From Limnovirga soli (GTDB taxonomy: Bacteria; Bacteroidota; Bacteroidia; Chitinophagales; Chitinophagaceae): 64,000 nt of DNA. Position 1 is the first letter of the stretch, and the number at the start of each line of letters is the position of its first letter. Made by a program: the position numbers and the translations under genes. Below the pieces are notes generated by a model. The model was not told the DNA's origin and ran no database searches. It worked only from the letters and a program-made list of their open reading frames with translations. Below, one piece after another: positions 1-8,407 of this stretch. The DNA is taken from assembly GCF_013106755.1 (NCBI RefSeq), contig NZ_WHPF01000008.1, forward strand, positions 186,001-250,000, in the 5' to 3' direction.

Positions 1-1572
1 ATGTGTAATACTATCCAGCAACATTTTTTCTACTTCCTCATCGCTAATGCCGTATTGTGATTTTACTTCAATACTTTGTTCAATTCCACTTCTTAGCTCT
101 TTTGCTTTTACCAGCAAAATACCGTCCGCATTTATAAAGAAGTTTATCTCAATTTTCGGAAAACCAGCAGGCATGGCCGGTATACCACTTAAGTTAAATT
201 CGGCTAGTTTACGGTTATCCTTTACCAAATCTCTTTCCCCCTGATACACGGAAATGCGTAAACCGCTTTGTCCATCTTTTTGGGTAGTATATTGTCGCCC
301 TGCTTTTGTAGGTATTTTGGTATTTCGGGGTATTAGCACATCCATTAAGCCACCCATGGTTTCAATACCTAAACTAAGGGGTGTAATATCCAGTAGTAAA
401 AAATCTTTGTTATTACCAGCCAGTATATCAGCCTGTACAGCTGCGCCTAATGCCACCACTTCGTCCGGGTTAACTGTGTCATTTACTGGCTGTTTAAAAA
501 ATGCACTTACGGCTTCTTTAACCGCAGGTACACGGGTACTGCCACCCACCATTACCACAGTTTCAATTTCTGCTGCGGTAAGGCCTGCATCGCTTAATGC
601 ATTGGTACAGCATTGTATGGTTCGGGTAATTAATGGTGCAATCAATGTTTCAAAAACGATTCTGTCAAGCGTTAAGGTATCGCCGTTACTTTCAACACTA
701 AAATGGTCATGATTACTTAAATGCTTTTTTGCATCTTCGGCACGTAAACGCAGGGTTTGGGCCAATTCTTTATTCAGGTGCAGGTCTGCTTCGGTTATAC
801 CAAATTGCTGCATCCAGTATTGTACAATTACCCTGTCAAAATCATCTCCGCCCAAATAGGTATCACCATTGGTGCTAAGCACTTCAAAAATACCTGCTGT
901 TATGCGCAGAATAGATATATCAAATGTGCCACCACCCAAATCGTATACGGCAATAGTTTTTTCTTCCTCCTTATGTAAGCCAAGTCCATAAGCCAAACTT
1001 GCTGCTGTAGGTTCGTTTACAATGCGCAGCACATCCAGGCCGGCCAGTTTACCTGCATCACGGGTAGCCTGCCGTTGTGCATCATTAAAATATGCCGGTA
1101 CAGTAATTACAGCTTTTGTAACCGGTGTTTTTAAGATATGTTCAGCACGTTGTTTTAGTTCCTTTAATATAAACGACGATAAATCAATAGGCGAATAAAA
1201 CTTATTACCCACCTGTACTTTTACCAGGCTTTCTGTGTTATCGTCAATTACTTTATAGGTAAAAAAGTTGGCGTTATTTTTAATGTCATTATAGCTTTTG
1301 CCCATTAACCTTTTGGCGCTAAAAATGGTGTTGGCAGGGTCGGTTTCCAGGTATTGTTTGGCCGCTTCACCAACAATAACTTCGCCATGTTGGGTAAAGT
1401 GTATTACACTTGGTACCAGGCTGCTGCTGTCATGTTCCTTCAATGCAACCGGTTTTTTGGTCTCGGGGTGTATAATAGCCACCAAACTATTGGTAGTGCC
1501 CAAATCAATACCCACAATCATTTCTTCCTGTTGTAAACTGCCGGTAGCTATATTAATTGCAATTTTTGCCAT
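1..1572 (-). CDS. hscA: Hsp70-family chaperone, HscA-like (3' end outside window)
   Basis: ATP-dependent chaperone of the DnaK/HscA family, cytoplasmic. It probably helps iron-sulfur cluster transfer, if the HscA assignment is right. The reverse-strand frame is open from an ATG at 1572 to the window edge, giving 524 codons of an expected roughly 610-620. The leading residues are MAKIAINIATGS, a short extension before the phosphate-1 motif VGIDLGTTNSLVA. Further signatures are the connect-1 segment NEPTAASLAYGLG, the phosphate-2 motif VYDLGGGTFDIS and the adenosine motif VMVGGSTRVPAV. The substrate-binding domain has begun (DITPLSLGIETMGG) and the helical lid is cut off. The N-terminal extension before the ATPase domain is what suggests HscA rather than DnaK. 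No isc/suf genes are visible, so the sub-family is inferred. A -7-like box at 1699-1706 would place repeat copy F1 in the 5' leader. Confidence 0.85.
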   Translation of the reverse strand, partial: MAKIAINIATGSLQQEEMIVGIDLGTTNSLVAIIHPETKKPVALKEHDSSSLVPSVIHFTQHGEVIVGEAAKQYLETDPANTIFSAKRLMGKSYNDIKNNANFFTYKVIDDNTESLVKVQVGNKFYSPIDLSSFILKELKQRAEHILKTPVTKAVITVPAYFNDAQRQATRDAGKLAGLDVLRIVNEPTAASLAYGLGLHKEEEKTIAVYDLGGGTFDISILRITAGIFEVLSTNGDTYLGGDDFDRVIVQYWMQQFGITEADLHLNKELAQTLRLRAEDAKKHLSNHDHFSVESNGDTLTLDRIVFETLIAPLITRTIQCCTNALSDAGLTAAEIETVVMVGGSTRVPAVKEAVSAFFKQPVNDTVNPDEVVALGAAVQADILAGNNKDFLLLDITPLSLGIETMGGLMDVLIPRNTKIPTKAGRQYTTQKDGQSGLRISVYQGERDLVKDNRKLAEFNLSGIPAMPAGFPKIEINFFINADGILLVKAKELRSGIEQSIEVKSQYGISDEEVEKMLLDSITH

Positions 1573-1591
1573 ATTATTTTATCGTATTTGG

Positions 1592-1668
1592 AGCCCGGCG
1601 CAGGTACAGGCATTAAACGCCTCTTGCGTCGCACACTTGTGCGTTCGGGATTTTGCTCAGCATAAAAG
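1592..1668 (+). repeat. Dispersed repeat copy F1 (class A)
   Basis: Anchor GCCCGGC at 1593, core CTCTTGCGTCGCACACTTGT at 1621-1640, trailing block to about 1668. It has CTCTTGC where most copies have TTACTTGC. It lies upstream of hscA and, by the predicted promoter, inside that gene's leader. Confidence 0.8.
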
Positions 1669-1698
1669 CAAAGCAATTATGCTCCATTTTTTGAGGCG

Positions 1699-1706
1699 CA
1701 AAAATA
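1699..1706 (-). promoter_or_regulatory. Putative -7 box of hscA
   Basis: Minus-strand TATTTTTG fits the Bacteroidota -7 consensus TAnnTTTG. No TTG lies at the expected -33 position. The implied leader is about 120 nt and contains repeat F1. Confidence 0.4.
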
Positions 1707-1745
1707 TAACATTCATTCTTGCCTATAGTTGCGAATGTAGAAACT

Positions 1746-1783
1746 AATATTGGGCAGGTGCAAATTAGCGCCTGCCCAATATT
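1746..1783. terminator. Long hairpin downstream of the YHS lipoprotein gene
   Basis: A 16-bp stem (one G-T pair) pairs 1746-1761 with 1768-1783 around a six-base loop. It follows the minus-strand YHS gene and precedes the hscA promoter. The T-tract is poor, so termination is probable rather than certain. Confidence 0.5.
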
Positions 1784-1810
1784 GATTTAGGACTTAAAAC
1801 CGGCAATTAA

Positions 1811-2110
1811 TTATTTCTGAGCGAGGTAGCCATCGGGGTTTTTCAAAAATTCGTCTTTACATTCTTTGCTGCAAAAGCCATAAATGGCACCTTTATACAG
1901 GGAGGTATCACCCAAGCCCGCAGAAATAGGCATGCCGCAAACCTTATCCTTATCTGCTGCCAGCGTAAGCGAGCTAAGATTGTTGCTAACAGTTGTATCA
2001 ACTGTTGTCATAGCGGTTGTATCTTTTGTTGCTGCTGTTTTATCGGCACTTTGGTTGCAGGCAAATAAAACGATGGTGCATAGTGCTAATGTAATTACTG
2101 TTTTTTTCAT
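1811..2110 (-). CDS. YHS-domain lipoprotein
   Basis: A 99-residue exported lipoprotein. Residues 1-18 are a lipoprotein signal peptide ending in the lipobox LFAC (Cys18). A Thr/Ser/Ala-rich linker follows, then a YHS domain over about residues 55-99 with VCGMPI and FCSKECKDEFLKNPDGYL. The YHS family contains short Cys-bearing domains often linked to heavy-metal enzymes, and the three cysteines here suggest metal binding, probably copper or another soft metal. That is inference: no metal pump or sensor is next to it. It is transcribed alone, with a -7-like box at 2135-2142 and the hairpin at 1746-1783 behind it. Confidence 0.8.
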   Translation of the reverse strand: MKKTVITLALCTIVLFACNQSADKTAATKDTTAMTTVDTTVSNNLSSLTLAADKDKVCGMPISAGLGDTSLYKGAIYGFCSKECKDEFLKNPDGYLAQK

Positions 2111-2134
2111 ACTGCTAAATGGTTATTTATTTGC

Positions 2135-2142
2135 CAAAAGTA
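2135..2142 (-). promoter_or_regulatory. Putative -7 box of the YHS lipoprotein gene
   Basis: Minus-strand TACTTTTG matches TAnnTTTG, 24 bases before the ATG at 2110. No -33 TTG was found at the usual distance. Confidence 0.4.
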
Positions 2143-2170
2143 CAACAGGTTATTAAATTGCTGTTGTAAA

Positions 2171-2218
2171 AGCTGCATTGTTTTCTGTAGTACAAGTGTG
2201 CGACGCAACGGCTGCCTG
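2171..2218 (-). repeat. Dispersed repeat copy R2 (class A)
   Basis: Core TACAAGTGTGCGACGCAA at 2191-2208, reverse orientation, in the 414-bp gap between the divergent YHS and di-heme genes. The CCGGC anchor is not clear in this copy. The rest of the gap (2219-2524) is AT-rich and I see no gene in it. Confidence 0.75.
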
Positions 2219-2524
2219 ATGGAAAGTTCCTGTGCCTGGTACAAAAATTACCTTATTATTATTAATTGCCGTTTCAATTTTTGCAACATATATGAATTCG
2301 GCTTTTTTACTACCAAATAGCATTTCCATATTTAGCGATTTGGTGTATGTATAAAATCATAATTACAGGTTAAATCATGCATATCCTGCCTTAATGTACA
2401 GTACCTTTACGGCTCAATCTCCCTAAAATATTGCAGATATAAATACGTTTCTTTTCTTGAAGAAATGCATGTGCAATGAAATATTATTTTTTATAATGAT
2501 ATCCTTTAAATAAACCAATGCGTC

Positions 2525-2983
2525 ATGAAAAAGACAGTTGTATTAATTAGCCTGGTAGCAGCCATTATTGTATTCATCACCTCTTGTGAAAAAGAAGGTG
2601 GTAATAGCACAAAAATTAGCAGGTATAACGAAACAGAAAGCCATAATATTGGCCAGAATTGTATGAATTGTCATAAAAGCGGCGGCGAGGGTGAAGGCTG
2701 GTTTAATGTGGCAGGTACCGTATACGATGATACCCAAACCAACACGGTTAAAAATGCCACCATTAATCTTTATACCGGTATGGATGGAACGGGTACATTG
2801 AAATACACTATTCAGGTAGATGGGCTGGGTAATTTTTATACCACAGAACCTATTGATTTAACCACACCGCTCTACCCAAGCGTAACCGGAAGTACCAGCA
2901 CCAATTATATGTCAACCAGCATTACAACAGGTGCTTGTAACAGTTGCCATAATGTGAGTACCGGAAAAATATGGGCGCAATAA
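2525..2983 (+). CDS. Exported lipoprotein with two CxxCH heme motifs
   Basis: A 152-residue protein with a lipoprotein signal peptide (lipobox FITSC, Cys21). It has two c-type heme attachment motifs, CMNCH at 46-50 and CNSCH at 138-142. Between them, residues about 60-125 look like one beta-sandwich repeat (WFNVAGTVYDDTQTN, then ATINLYTG) resembling a carboxypeptidase-regulatory fold. It is probably a small membrane-anchored di-heme electron carrier or sensor. Distal axial ligands cannot be named with confidence; no conserved Met motif is obvious. It is monocistronic and closed by a perfect terminator hairpin. No cytochrome-maturation or oxidase genes are nearby, so its partner is unknown. 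Confidence 0.8.
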   Translation: MKKTVVLISLVAAIIVFITSCEKEGGNSTKISRYNETESHNIGQNCMNCHKSGGEGEGWFNVAGTVYDDTQTNTVKNATINLYTGMDGTGTLKYTIQVDGLGNFYTTEPIDLTTPLYPSVTGSTSTNYMSTSITTGACNSCHNVSTGKIWAQ

Positions 2984-3007
2984 AATACTTTAAATACAGT
3001 AAAATTG

Positions 3008-3043
3008 AATATCAAAGGGGCAGTGCATTGCCCCTTTGATATT
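3008..3043. terminator. Bidirectional terminator between di-heme lipoprotein and sulfatase
   Basis: A perfect 15-bp stem pairs 3008-3022 with 3029-3043 around a six-base loop (stem core CAAAGGGGCA). It lies in the convergent gap and can serve both genes. Confidence 0.85.
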
Positions 3044-3075
3044 ATTAACAGGCCCAGTAAAAAATACGAGCCATA

Positions 3076-4446
3076 CTAATTATGCATGGTATTTAAAACC
3101 GATTGTAATTGTTGTTTTATTTGTTTTTGTTCGGTAGTAAGATTTTTGGTTAAAATTGGGATTACTTCCAGTGTATCTACAGCAATATTTACAAATTTGC
3201 TTTTATTAATACTATCATATAATTTATAAGTATTTGTTTGTGCCCAGCGTATCAGTTTGCTGTTTGCGTATGGCTGCGAATGGCAAAAACTCCAGGTACG
3301 TAATGCATTGGTAGAATTATAAAAGGAACTATTAAAATCTACTCCATCATATATCTGTCCGTTAAATGGCATTTGTGTGCCGGCAATTGATGCCAGGGTT
3401 GGCATAAAATCGGGTAAGTTAATCAGGTTCTCATTTACTGTTCCCGGGTTAATATGATCGGGCCATTTAATAATAAAAGGCACATGTATGCCATATTCAA
3501 TGGGGGTACCTTTACCACCATCTACTAATTTTCCCCTGAATAATGAAGTAATGCCTTTTGGTGTTCCATTATCACTAATAAAAATAATAACTGTATTTTC
3601 TGCAATCCCTTTCGCTTGTACAAAACTTACCAGTTCACCTACTTTTTTATCCATATATTTTACCATGGAAGGGAAGTAGGTATTATTGGTTTTTGTGCCA
3701 TTTACCCATGTTGCATATTCCGGATCATCGGGTGTAGGCGAAAAGGGCAGGTGGCATAAGCTCATAGGGTAGTAAACAAAAAATGGCTTATTAACTGCGG
3801 ATGTACTATCAATAAAAGATTTTATAAAATCGGTAAACATATCATCGGCATATTTGCCATTGGTTACCGAATCGGGCAGAAATGCATTGTTTTGGTATAA
3901 ATGCGGGTTTTTATACCGGTAATTATTTTCTGCATTTTCTTCTGCAACTGTTGCCGGTGTAAATGGTAAAAACAAAAGATAGCTATCAAAGCCGGTTTTA
4001 TGTGCGGCAGCACCGCCACCATCCAGCTGCCATTTGCCTGCAACACAGGTTGCATAGCCCGCATCCTGTAAAAGATTGGCAATGGTATGCTGACTGGTGT
4101 CTATTAGGCCCCAGCCAATATAATTTCTAAAGTTATATTTACCGGTAAGGAGCATAACCCTGGAAGGTGAACAAAGTGGTGCTGTAAGGCAATGGGTAAA
4201 CTGCATGCCACTTTGTGCCAGTGCATCAATATTGGGTGTTGTATAAGACTGGCCGCCGGAATATGTGGGCACTTCGTATCCAATATCATCGGCCATTATT
4301 AAAATGATATTGGGTTTTTCATTTGTAAGAGACGCGGATTGTTGACTGCTTACAGGTTGCTTTTCAATTTGTTTGTTGCAGCTAGTACTTCCTATATAAA
4401 AAAGCAGGCAGCAAAACATTGTTTTGGTTGAAACAGAAGGGTACAT
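3076..4446 (-). CDS. Sulfatase (arylsulfatase-type), lipoprotein
   Basis: A 456-residue exported sulfatase that hydrolyses sulfate esters, probably on glycans. The N-terminus is a lipoprotein signal (CCLLFYIGSTSC); an internal Met10 could also start it. The alkaline-phosphatase-like fold begins with the metal-binding motif NIILIMADDIGYE. The sulfatase signature LCSPSRVMLLTGKY supplies Cys92, the C-x-P-S-R residue converted to formylglycine. A further metal motif, IFISDNGTPKG, follows. The Cys-type motif requires an anaerobic or FGE-type maturase, and none is in the window. It is divergent from the TonB receptor at 5058 across a 611-bp gap, so co-regulation is possible but unproven. The substrate cannot be read from sequence. 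Confidence 0.85.
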   Translation of the reverse strand: MYPSVSTKTMFCCLLFYIGSTSCNKQIEKQPVSSQQSASLTNEKPNIILIMADDIGYEVPTYSGGQSYTTPNIDALAQSGMQFTHCLTAPLCSPSRVMLLTGKYNFRNYIGWGLIDTSQHTIANLLQDAGYATCVAGKWQLDGGGAAAHKTGFDSYLLFLPFTPATVAEENAENNYRYKNPHLYQNNAFLPDSVTNGKYADDMFTDFIKSFIDSTSAVNKPFFVYYPMSLCHLPFSPTPDDPEYATWVNGTKTNNTYFPSMVKYMDKKVGELVSFVQAKGIAENTVIIFISDNGTPKGITSLFRGKLVDGGKGTPIEYGIHVPFIIKWPDHINPGTVNENLINLPDFMPTLASIAGTQMPFNGQIYDGVDFNSSFYNSTNALRTWSFCHSQPYANSKLIRWAQTNTYKLYDSINKSKFVNIAVDTLEVIPILTKNLTTEQKQIKQQLQSVLNTMHN

Positions 4447-4710
4447 TGTATTTTGTTTTGGTGTATAAAATCTTTGGTCGCAAAACTGTTAGGCAGGTTA
4501 ACAGAAAGTATTGGATTTTTTATACTCCAAAAGAGTTGAAATTATATACAGATATAAAATTAATTTAAATATGTATTTGCTGGACTTAAATTTTGCTAAA
4601 TACAGGCAGTTTAACCGGCATTTTTTATTGTTAACACTGAAGTATACTCGTAACAGCTTTTTACCAACAAATCATTTTGGGGCTACCATCTAATGTCATA
4701 TGGTAACTAA

Positions 4711-4780
4711 TGCCGGGCTTTCCGTTACAAGTCCTCACTCACTATGTTCGTTGCGGGCTTTTCACTGCAATCCCGCAGCC
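4711..4780. repeat. Possible repeat or structured element of a second family
   Basis: Two related blocks, CCGGGCTTTCCGTTACAAG and GCGGGCTTTTCACTGCAATC, flank a CACTCACTATGTTCGTTG centre. A small hairpin (GCGGG at 4753-4757, CCCGC at 4772-4776) is included. It resembles GGGCTTTCCGC-type intergenic elements I remember from other Bacteroidota. There is one copy in the window, so family status is from memory only. The rest of the gap (4447-4710) is AT-rich with nothing recognisable. Confidence 0.35.
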
Positions 4781-4813
4781 CTTCAGCTGTATTTATTAAT
4801 TGGGCTGTTGATA

Positions 4814-4886
4814 TTGTTGCATAGTAATACTGCTGTACAAGTGTGCGACGCAAGTAAAGTTGCCCATAGGATAATAGATGGGCTAA
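4814..4886 (-). repeat. Dispersed repeat copy R3 (class A)
   Basis: Core GTACAAGTGTGCGACGCAAG at 4835-4854 followed by TAAAGT; anchor-like GGGCTA at 4880-4885. It lies in the divergent gap between the sulfatase and TonB receptor genes. Confidence 0.8.
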
Positions 4887-5012
4887 TAGCTATTAACATT
4901 TTCTTGTAACCATTTACCTGTTGGTTTGTTAATAAGCCAGTAACAAATATTACCGCTTATATAAATGCATTTCCATCAACAGGGATTATAGGGTAAAAAA
5001 TATATTGGGCGG

Positions 5013-5020
5013 TATCTTTG
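5013..5020 (+). promoter_or_regulatory. Putative -7 box of the TonB receptor gene
   Basis: TATCTTTG fits TAnnTTTG, 37 bases before the ATG at 5058. No -33 TTG at the usual distance. Confidence 0.45.
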
Positions 5021-5057
5021 CGGCGTTGTAACAGCAATTGTATTTAAATAAAAAGGC

Positions 5058-7406
5058 ATGCAAACAAAACAGTATAAGGCAAGTATTTTAGTATTTCCGG
5101 TTTTAATTTTTATGCTATTGTTTCAGGTAGCAGCATATGCACAACAAAAATTTACCATTAGTGGTAATATAAAAGATAAAAAAACAGGTGAGTCACTAAT
5201 TGGCGCAGCTATTAAACTTCAGGAACTTAATGGGGGTACGGTTACCAATTCATATGGTTTTTTTTCGCTAACAGTACCTGCCGGAAATTATAGTTTATTG
5301 GCCAGTTATGTGGGTTATGAAACGGTGCAATTAAATATTACACTAAGTGCCAACCAGCGTTTAAATATTGAATTAGATAATCAGGCAAAATTGCAGGATG
5401 TGGTGGTAAGCAACAGAAGAAAGAATGACAATATTACCAAGCCTTTAATGGGTGTGGAGAAAATTAATATCAGCGAAATAAACCAGTTACCTGTTTTGTT
5501 AGGTGAGAGGGATTTGCTGAAAAGTATACAGTTATTACCGGGCATTAAAAGTGCCGGTGAAGGCAATAGCGGTTTTTATGTACGTGGTGGCGGTGCCGAT
5601 CAAAACCTGATATTGCTTGATGAAGCACCCGTATATAATGCAGCGCACCTGCTTGGCTTTTTCTCCACCTTTAACTCGGATGCCATTAAGGATGTTACCT
5701 TGTATAAAGGAGGCATGCCGGCGCAATATGGCGGCAGGTTATCAAGCGTGGTAGATATTAAAATGAAAGATGGTAATAATAAGGATTATGATGTTAGTGG
5801 CGGTTTAGGCCTTATTTCCTCCCGCCTGAATATTGAAGGACCAATTGTAAAAGACAAAGGTTCTTTTATAATTAGTGGCAGAAGATCTTATGCTGATATG
5901 TTTTTGAAATTATCTTCTGATTCATCATTAAAAAACAACCGTATTTATTTTTACGATCTTAACCTGAAAGCCAATTATACCCTGGGTAAAAAAGACAGGT
6001 TGTATCTCTCCGGTTACTTTGGCAGGGATGTATTGGGCTTTGGTGAAACCTTTAGTACCGACTGGGGTAATAAAACTGCCACATTGCGCTGGAACCATAT
6101 TGTAAGCAATAAAATATTCAGCAATACCTCTGTTATTTATAGTGACTATAGTTATAAAATAAAAATAAAATCTGGTACTGATAAGTTTATAATTACCTCG
6201 CAAATACAGGACGTTAATTTAAAGCAGGATTTTGATTACTTTATAAATAACAACAGTAAGATAAAATTTGGTGGTAATATCATTAGGCACAATGTGTCTC
6301 CGGGCCGTATTGAAGCAGAAGCCACATCCAATGTAAAAAGCAGCGTTATACAAAGCCGCTATTCCTGGGAAAGTGCATTGTACGGTTCGCATGAGCTTGC
6401 ACTTGGAGAAAAAACCAATATAGTGTATGGCCTTAGACTAAGTAACCTTACCGCTACAGGTCCCGGTAATTATTACCAGTACGATGCCAATGGCAATACC
6501 ATTGATACATTAACTTATGGCAGTGGTGAAAAAGTAGCCAGCTACTGGAATATTGAGCCCCGCTTTAGTGCCAGCTATCAGCTAACCACACAAAAATCCC
6601 TAAAGCTGTCTTACAACCGAAATGTACAAAACCTGCATTTATTAAGCAATGCCACCAGCTCTACCCCAACTGATTTATGGCTGCCCAGCACCAATAATGT
6701 ACAACCAGAAATTGCTGATCAGTTTGCATTGGGTTACTACCAAAACTCAGCTAATAATGTGTATGAGTACAGCGTAGAAACCTATTATAAAAGTTTACAA
6801 AACCAAATAGATTACCGCAATGGCGCCAGCTTGCAGGCAAACGATAATGTGGAAAGTGAATTATTATATGGCAAAGGCCGTGCATATGGCATTGAGTTTT
6901 TTGTAAAGAAAAAAACTGGTCGCTTAAATGGATGGATTGGTTATACGCTTTCTAAAACCGAACGCCAGTTTGATGAAATAAATAACGGCCAATATTTTAA
7001 TGCAAGACAGGATAGAACCCACGACCTAAGTGTGGTTGGCATTTATAAATTAACCCCAAGGTGGACCTTATCCAGCACATTTGTATATAGTACGGGTAAT
7101 GCCGTAACATTCCCCAGTGGAAAATACTTTGTAAACGAACAAACCATTTTTTTATATACCGAGCGTAACGGATATAGAATGCCTGCTTACCACCGACTGG
7201 ATATTGCCGCCACTGTAGAAAATAAAAAGAATACAAAACGTAAATACCAAAGCAGCTGGACATTTGGATTGTATAATGCCTATGGCCGTGAAAATGCCTA
7301 TACCATTACATTTAAAGATGATCCTAATGATAAAACAAAAACCATTGCTGAGCAAACAGCACTTTTCAGGTTTGTGCCCAGCATTACCTGGAACTTTAAA
7401 TTTTAA
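5058..7406 (+). CDS. TonB-dependent receptor with CarboxypepD_reg-like N-domain
   Basis: A 782-residue outer-membrane receptor that imports a ligand using TonB energy. A signal peptide (to about residue 28, AAYAQQ) is followed by a carboxypeptidase-regulatory-like domain (about 33-115: ISGNIKDKKTGESLIGAAI). The plug domain (about 130-240) contains GFYVRGGGADQNLILLDEAP and GGMPAQYGGRLSSVVDI. A 22-strand-type barrel runs to the aromatic C-terminus ITWNFKF. The next gene, 37 bp downstream, is a DUF4249 lipoprotein rather than SusD, a pairing common in Bacteroidota. The ligand is therefore probably not a classical SusCD starch-type glycan, although a sulfatase sits divergently upstream. Ligand unknown. 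Confidence 0.9.
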   Translation: MQTKQYKASILVFPVLIFMLLFQVAAYAQQKFTISGNIKDKKTGESLIGAAIKLQELNGGTVTNSYGFFSLTVPAGNYSLLASYVGYETVQLNITLSANQRLNIELDNQAKLQDVVVSNRRKNDNITKPLMGVEKINISEINQLPVLLGERDLLKSIQLLPGIKSAGEGNSGFYVRGGGADQNLILLDEAPVYNAAHLLGFFSTFNSDAIKDVTLYKGGMPAQYGGRLSSVVDIKMKDGNNKDYDVSGGLGLISSRLNIEGPIVKDKGSFIISGRRSYADMFLKLSSDSSLKNNRIYFYDLNLKANYTLGKKDRLYLSGYFGRDVLGFGETFSTDWGNKTATLRWNHIVSNKIFSNTSVIYSDYSYKIKIKSGTDKFIITSQIQDVNLKQDFDYFINNNSKIKFGGNIIRHNVSPGRIEAEATSNVKSSVIQSRYSWESALYGSHELALGEKTNIVYGLRLSNLTATGPGNYYQYDANGNTIDTLTYGSGEKVASYWNIEPRFSASYQLTTQKSLKLSYNRNVQNLHLLSNATSSTPTDLWLPSTNNVQPEIADQFALGYYQNSANNVYEYSVETYYKSLQNQIDYRNGASLQANDNVESELLYGKGRAYGIEFFVKKKTGRLNGWIGYTLSKTERQFDEINNGQYFNARQDRTHDLSVVGIYKLTPRWTLSSTFVYSTGNAVTFPSGKYFVNEQTIFLYTERNGYRMPAYHRLDIAATVENKKNTKRKYQSSWTFGLYNAYGRENAYTITFKDDPNDKTKTIAEQTALFRFVPSITWNFKF

Positions 7407-7443
7407 TAAACATCAACCCGCTTAACTGGATAATATAACAGTC

Positions 7444-8214
7444 ATGAAAAAAATATTTCTAATCGCTTTTATAACTGCAATAGCTGTTTCGTGTACCAAA
7501 CAAATAAATGTTGATCTTAAAAATGCTGATCCGCAATTGGTAATTGAAGGCAATGTTAGCAATAGTGCCGGCGCAGTGGTAAATATTTCCAAAAGTGTAC
7601 AATTTGGCAGCGGCAATAGTTTCCCGGCGGTTAGCGGGGCTGTTGTTTCTATTACAGATAATCTTGGTACCAGTTATACCTTAGCAGAGCAAAGCCCCGG
7701 CGAGTATACTAACGATGATTTAACGGGCGTACCTGGCCGCAGCTATACCCTCAATGTTGCTGTGAATGGAAATGCCTATACCGCAACTTCTGTTATGCCC
7801 AAACAAACCAATTTGGATACACTGCTATTTGAACAAATTATTTTTGGCAACGAAACCATCTGGATTGTAAAACCTCAATATACCGATCCCGCAGGCTTTG
7901 GTGATTATTATAAGTTTATTGAAAAAATAAATGGTGTTCGTTATCCCAATATTTGGGTGTGGGACGATAATTTTACCAACAACGGCATAAGTACCCGGCC
8001 GTTAATTCAAACGGATAGTACCATAGCCATTGGCGATACTATTGAAATAGAAATGCAATGTATTGATAAAAATATTTTCCGCTATTTTACTGCTTTAACC
8101 GAAGTACAATCAAACGCTACCACGCCGGCAAACCCCGATACTAATATTAGCGGTGGTGTGTTAGGCTATTTTAGTGCGCATACCAGCCAACGCAAAAAGG
8201 CAATAGTGCAATAA
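7444..8214 (+). CDS. DUF4249-family lipoprotein
   Basis: A 256-residue lipoprotein (signal MKKIFLIAFITAIAVSC, Cys17) with an N-terminal beta-sandwich (QLVIEGNVSNSAGAVVNI, then SYTLAEQSPGEYTNDDL) typical of DUF4249. DUF4249 proteins are usually encoded directly after a TonB receptor and are thought to act as surface-exposed partners; the biochemical role is not established. It is co-transcribed with the receptor (37-bp spacer) and ends just before the inverted repeat pair F4/R5. The C-terminal half contains a conserved EIEMQCIDKN stretch. Confidence 0.8.
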   Translation: MKKIFLIAFITAIAVSCTKQINVDLKNADPQLVIEGNVSNSAGAVVNISKSVQFGSGNSFPAVSGAVVSITDNLGTSYTLAEQSPGEYTNDDLTGVPGRSYTLNVAVNGNAYTATSVMPKQTNLDTLLFEQIIFGNETIWIVKPQYTDPAGFGDYYKFIEKINGVRYPNIWVWDDNFTNNGISTRPLIQTDSTIAIGDTIEIEMQCIDKNIFRYFTALTEVQSNATTPANPDTNISGGVLGYFSAHTSQRKKAIVQ

Positions 8215-8223
8215 AAATGTTTT

Positions 8224-8379
8224 AGCCAGGCTGAGGTACCATATGCGGCTTTACTTGCGTCGCACACTTGTGCTTTCTGTACCAATTTGGGCTTTTACAT
8301 ATTTGCAAAAGCCCATAATTATTCTAGAGTAAAAGTGTGCGACGCAAGTAAAGCTATATTACTATTCTGTTGCCGGGTC
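8224..8379. repeat. Head-to-head repeat pair F4/R5 (class A)
   Basis: Two copies face each other in the convergent gap between the DUF4249 and XRE genes. A perfect 22-bp inverted repeat pairs 8248-8269 with 8333-8354, and an inner hairpin (GGGCTTTT with AAAAGCCC, within 8288-8314) nests in the centre. F4 has the anchor AGCCAGGCT at 8224; R5 ends with TTGCCGGGTC at 8379. Transcribed, this would fold into a long cruciform-like structure. Confidence 0.85.
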
Positions 8380-8407
8380 AATACATATAATTAAACTGAT
8401 ACCGGTT

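Noticed and set aside
4511-4909. Short frames of 60-69 codons in the sulfatase/receptor gap
   Set aside because: No recognisable protein or start signal; one contains the translated repeat core (CDASK), so it is an artefact of copy R3.
3076-8214. Polysaccharide utilisation locus (sulfatase, TonB receptor, with GH2 further on)
   Set aside because: No SusD; the receptor's partner is DUF4249, and the hydrolases at 9, 31 and 38 kb are scattered with unrelated genes.
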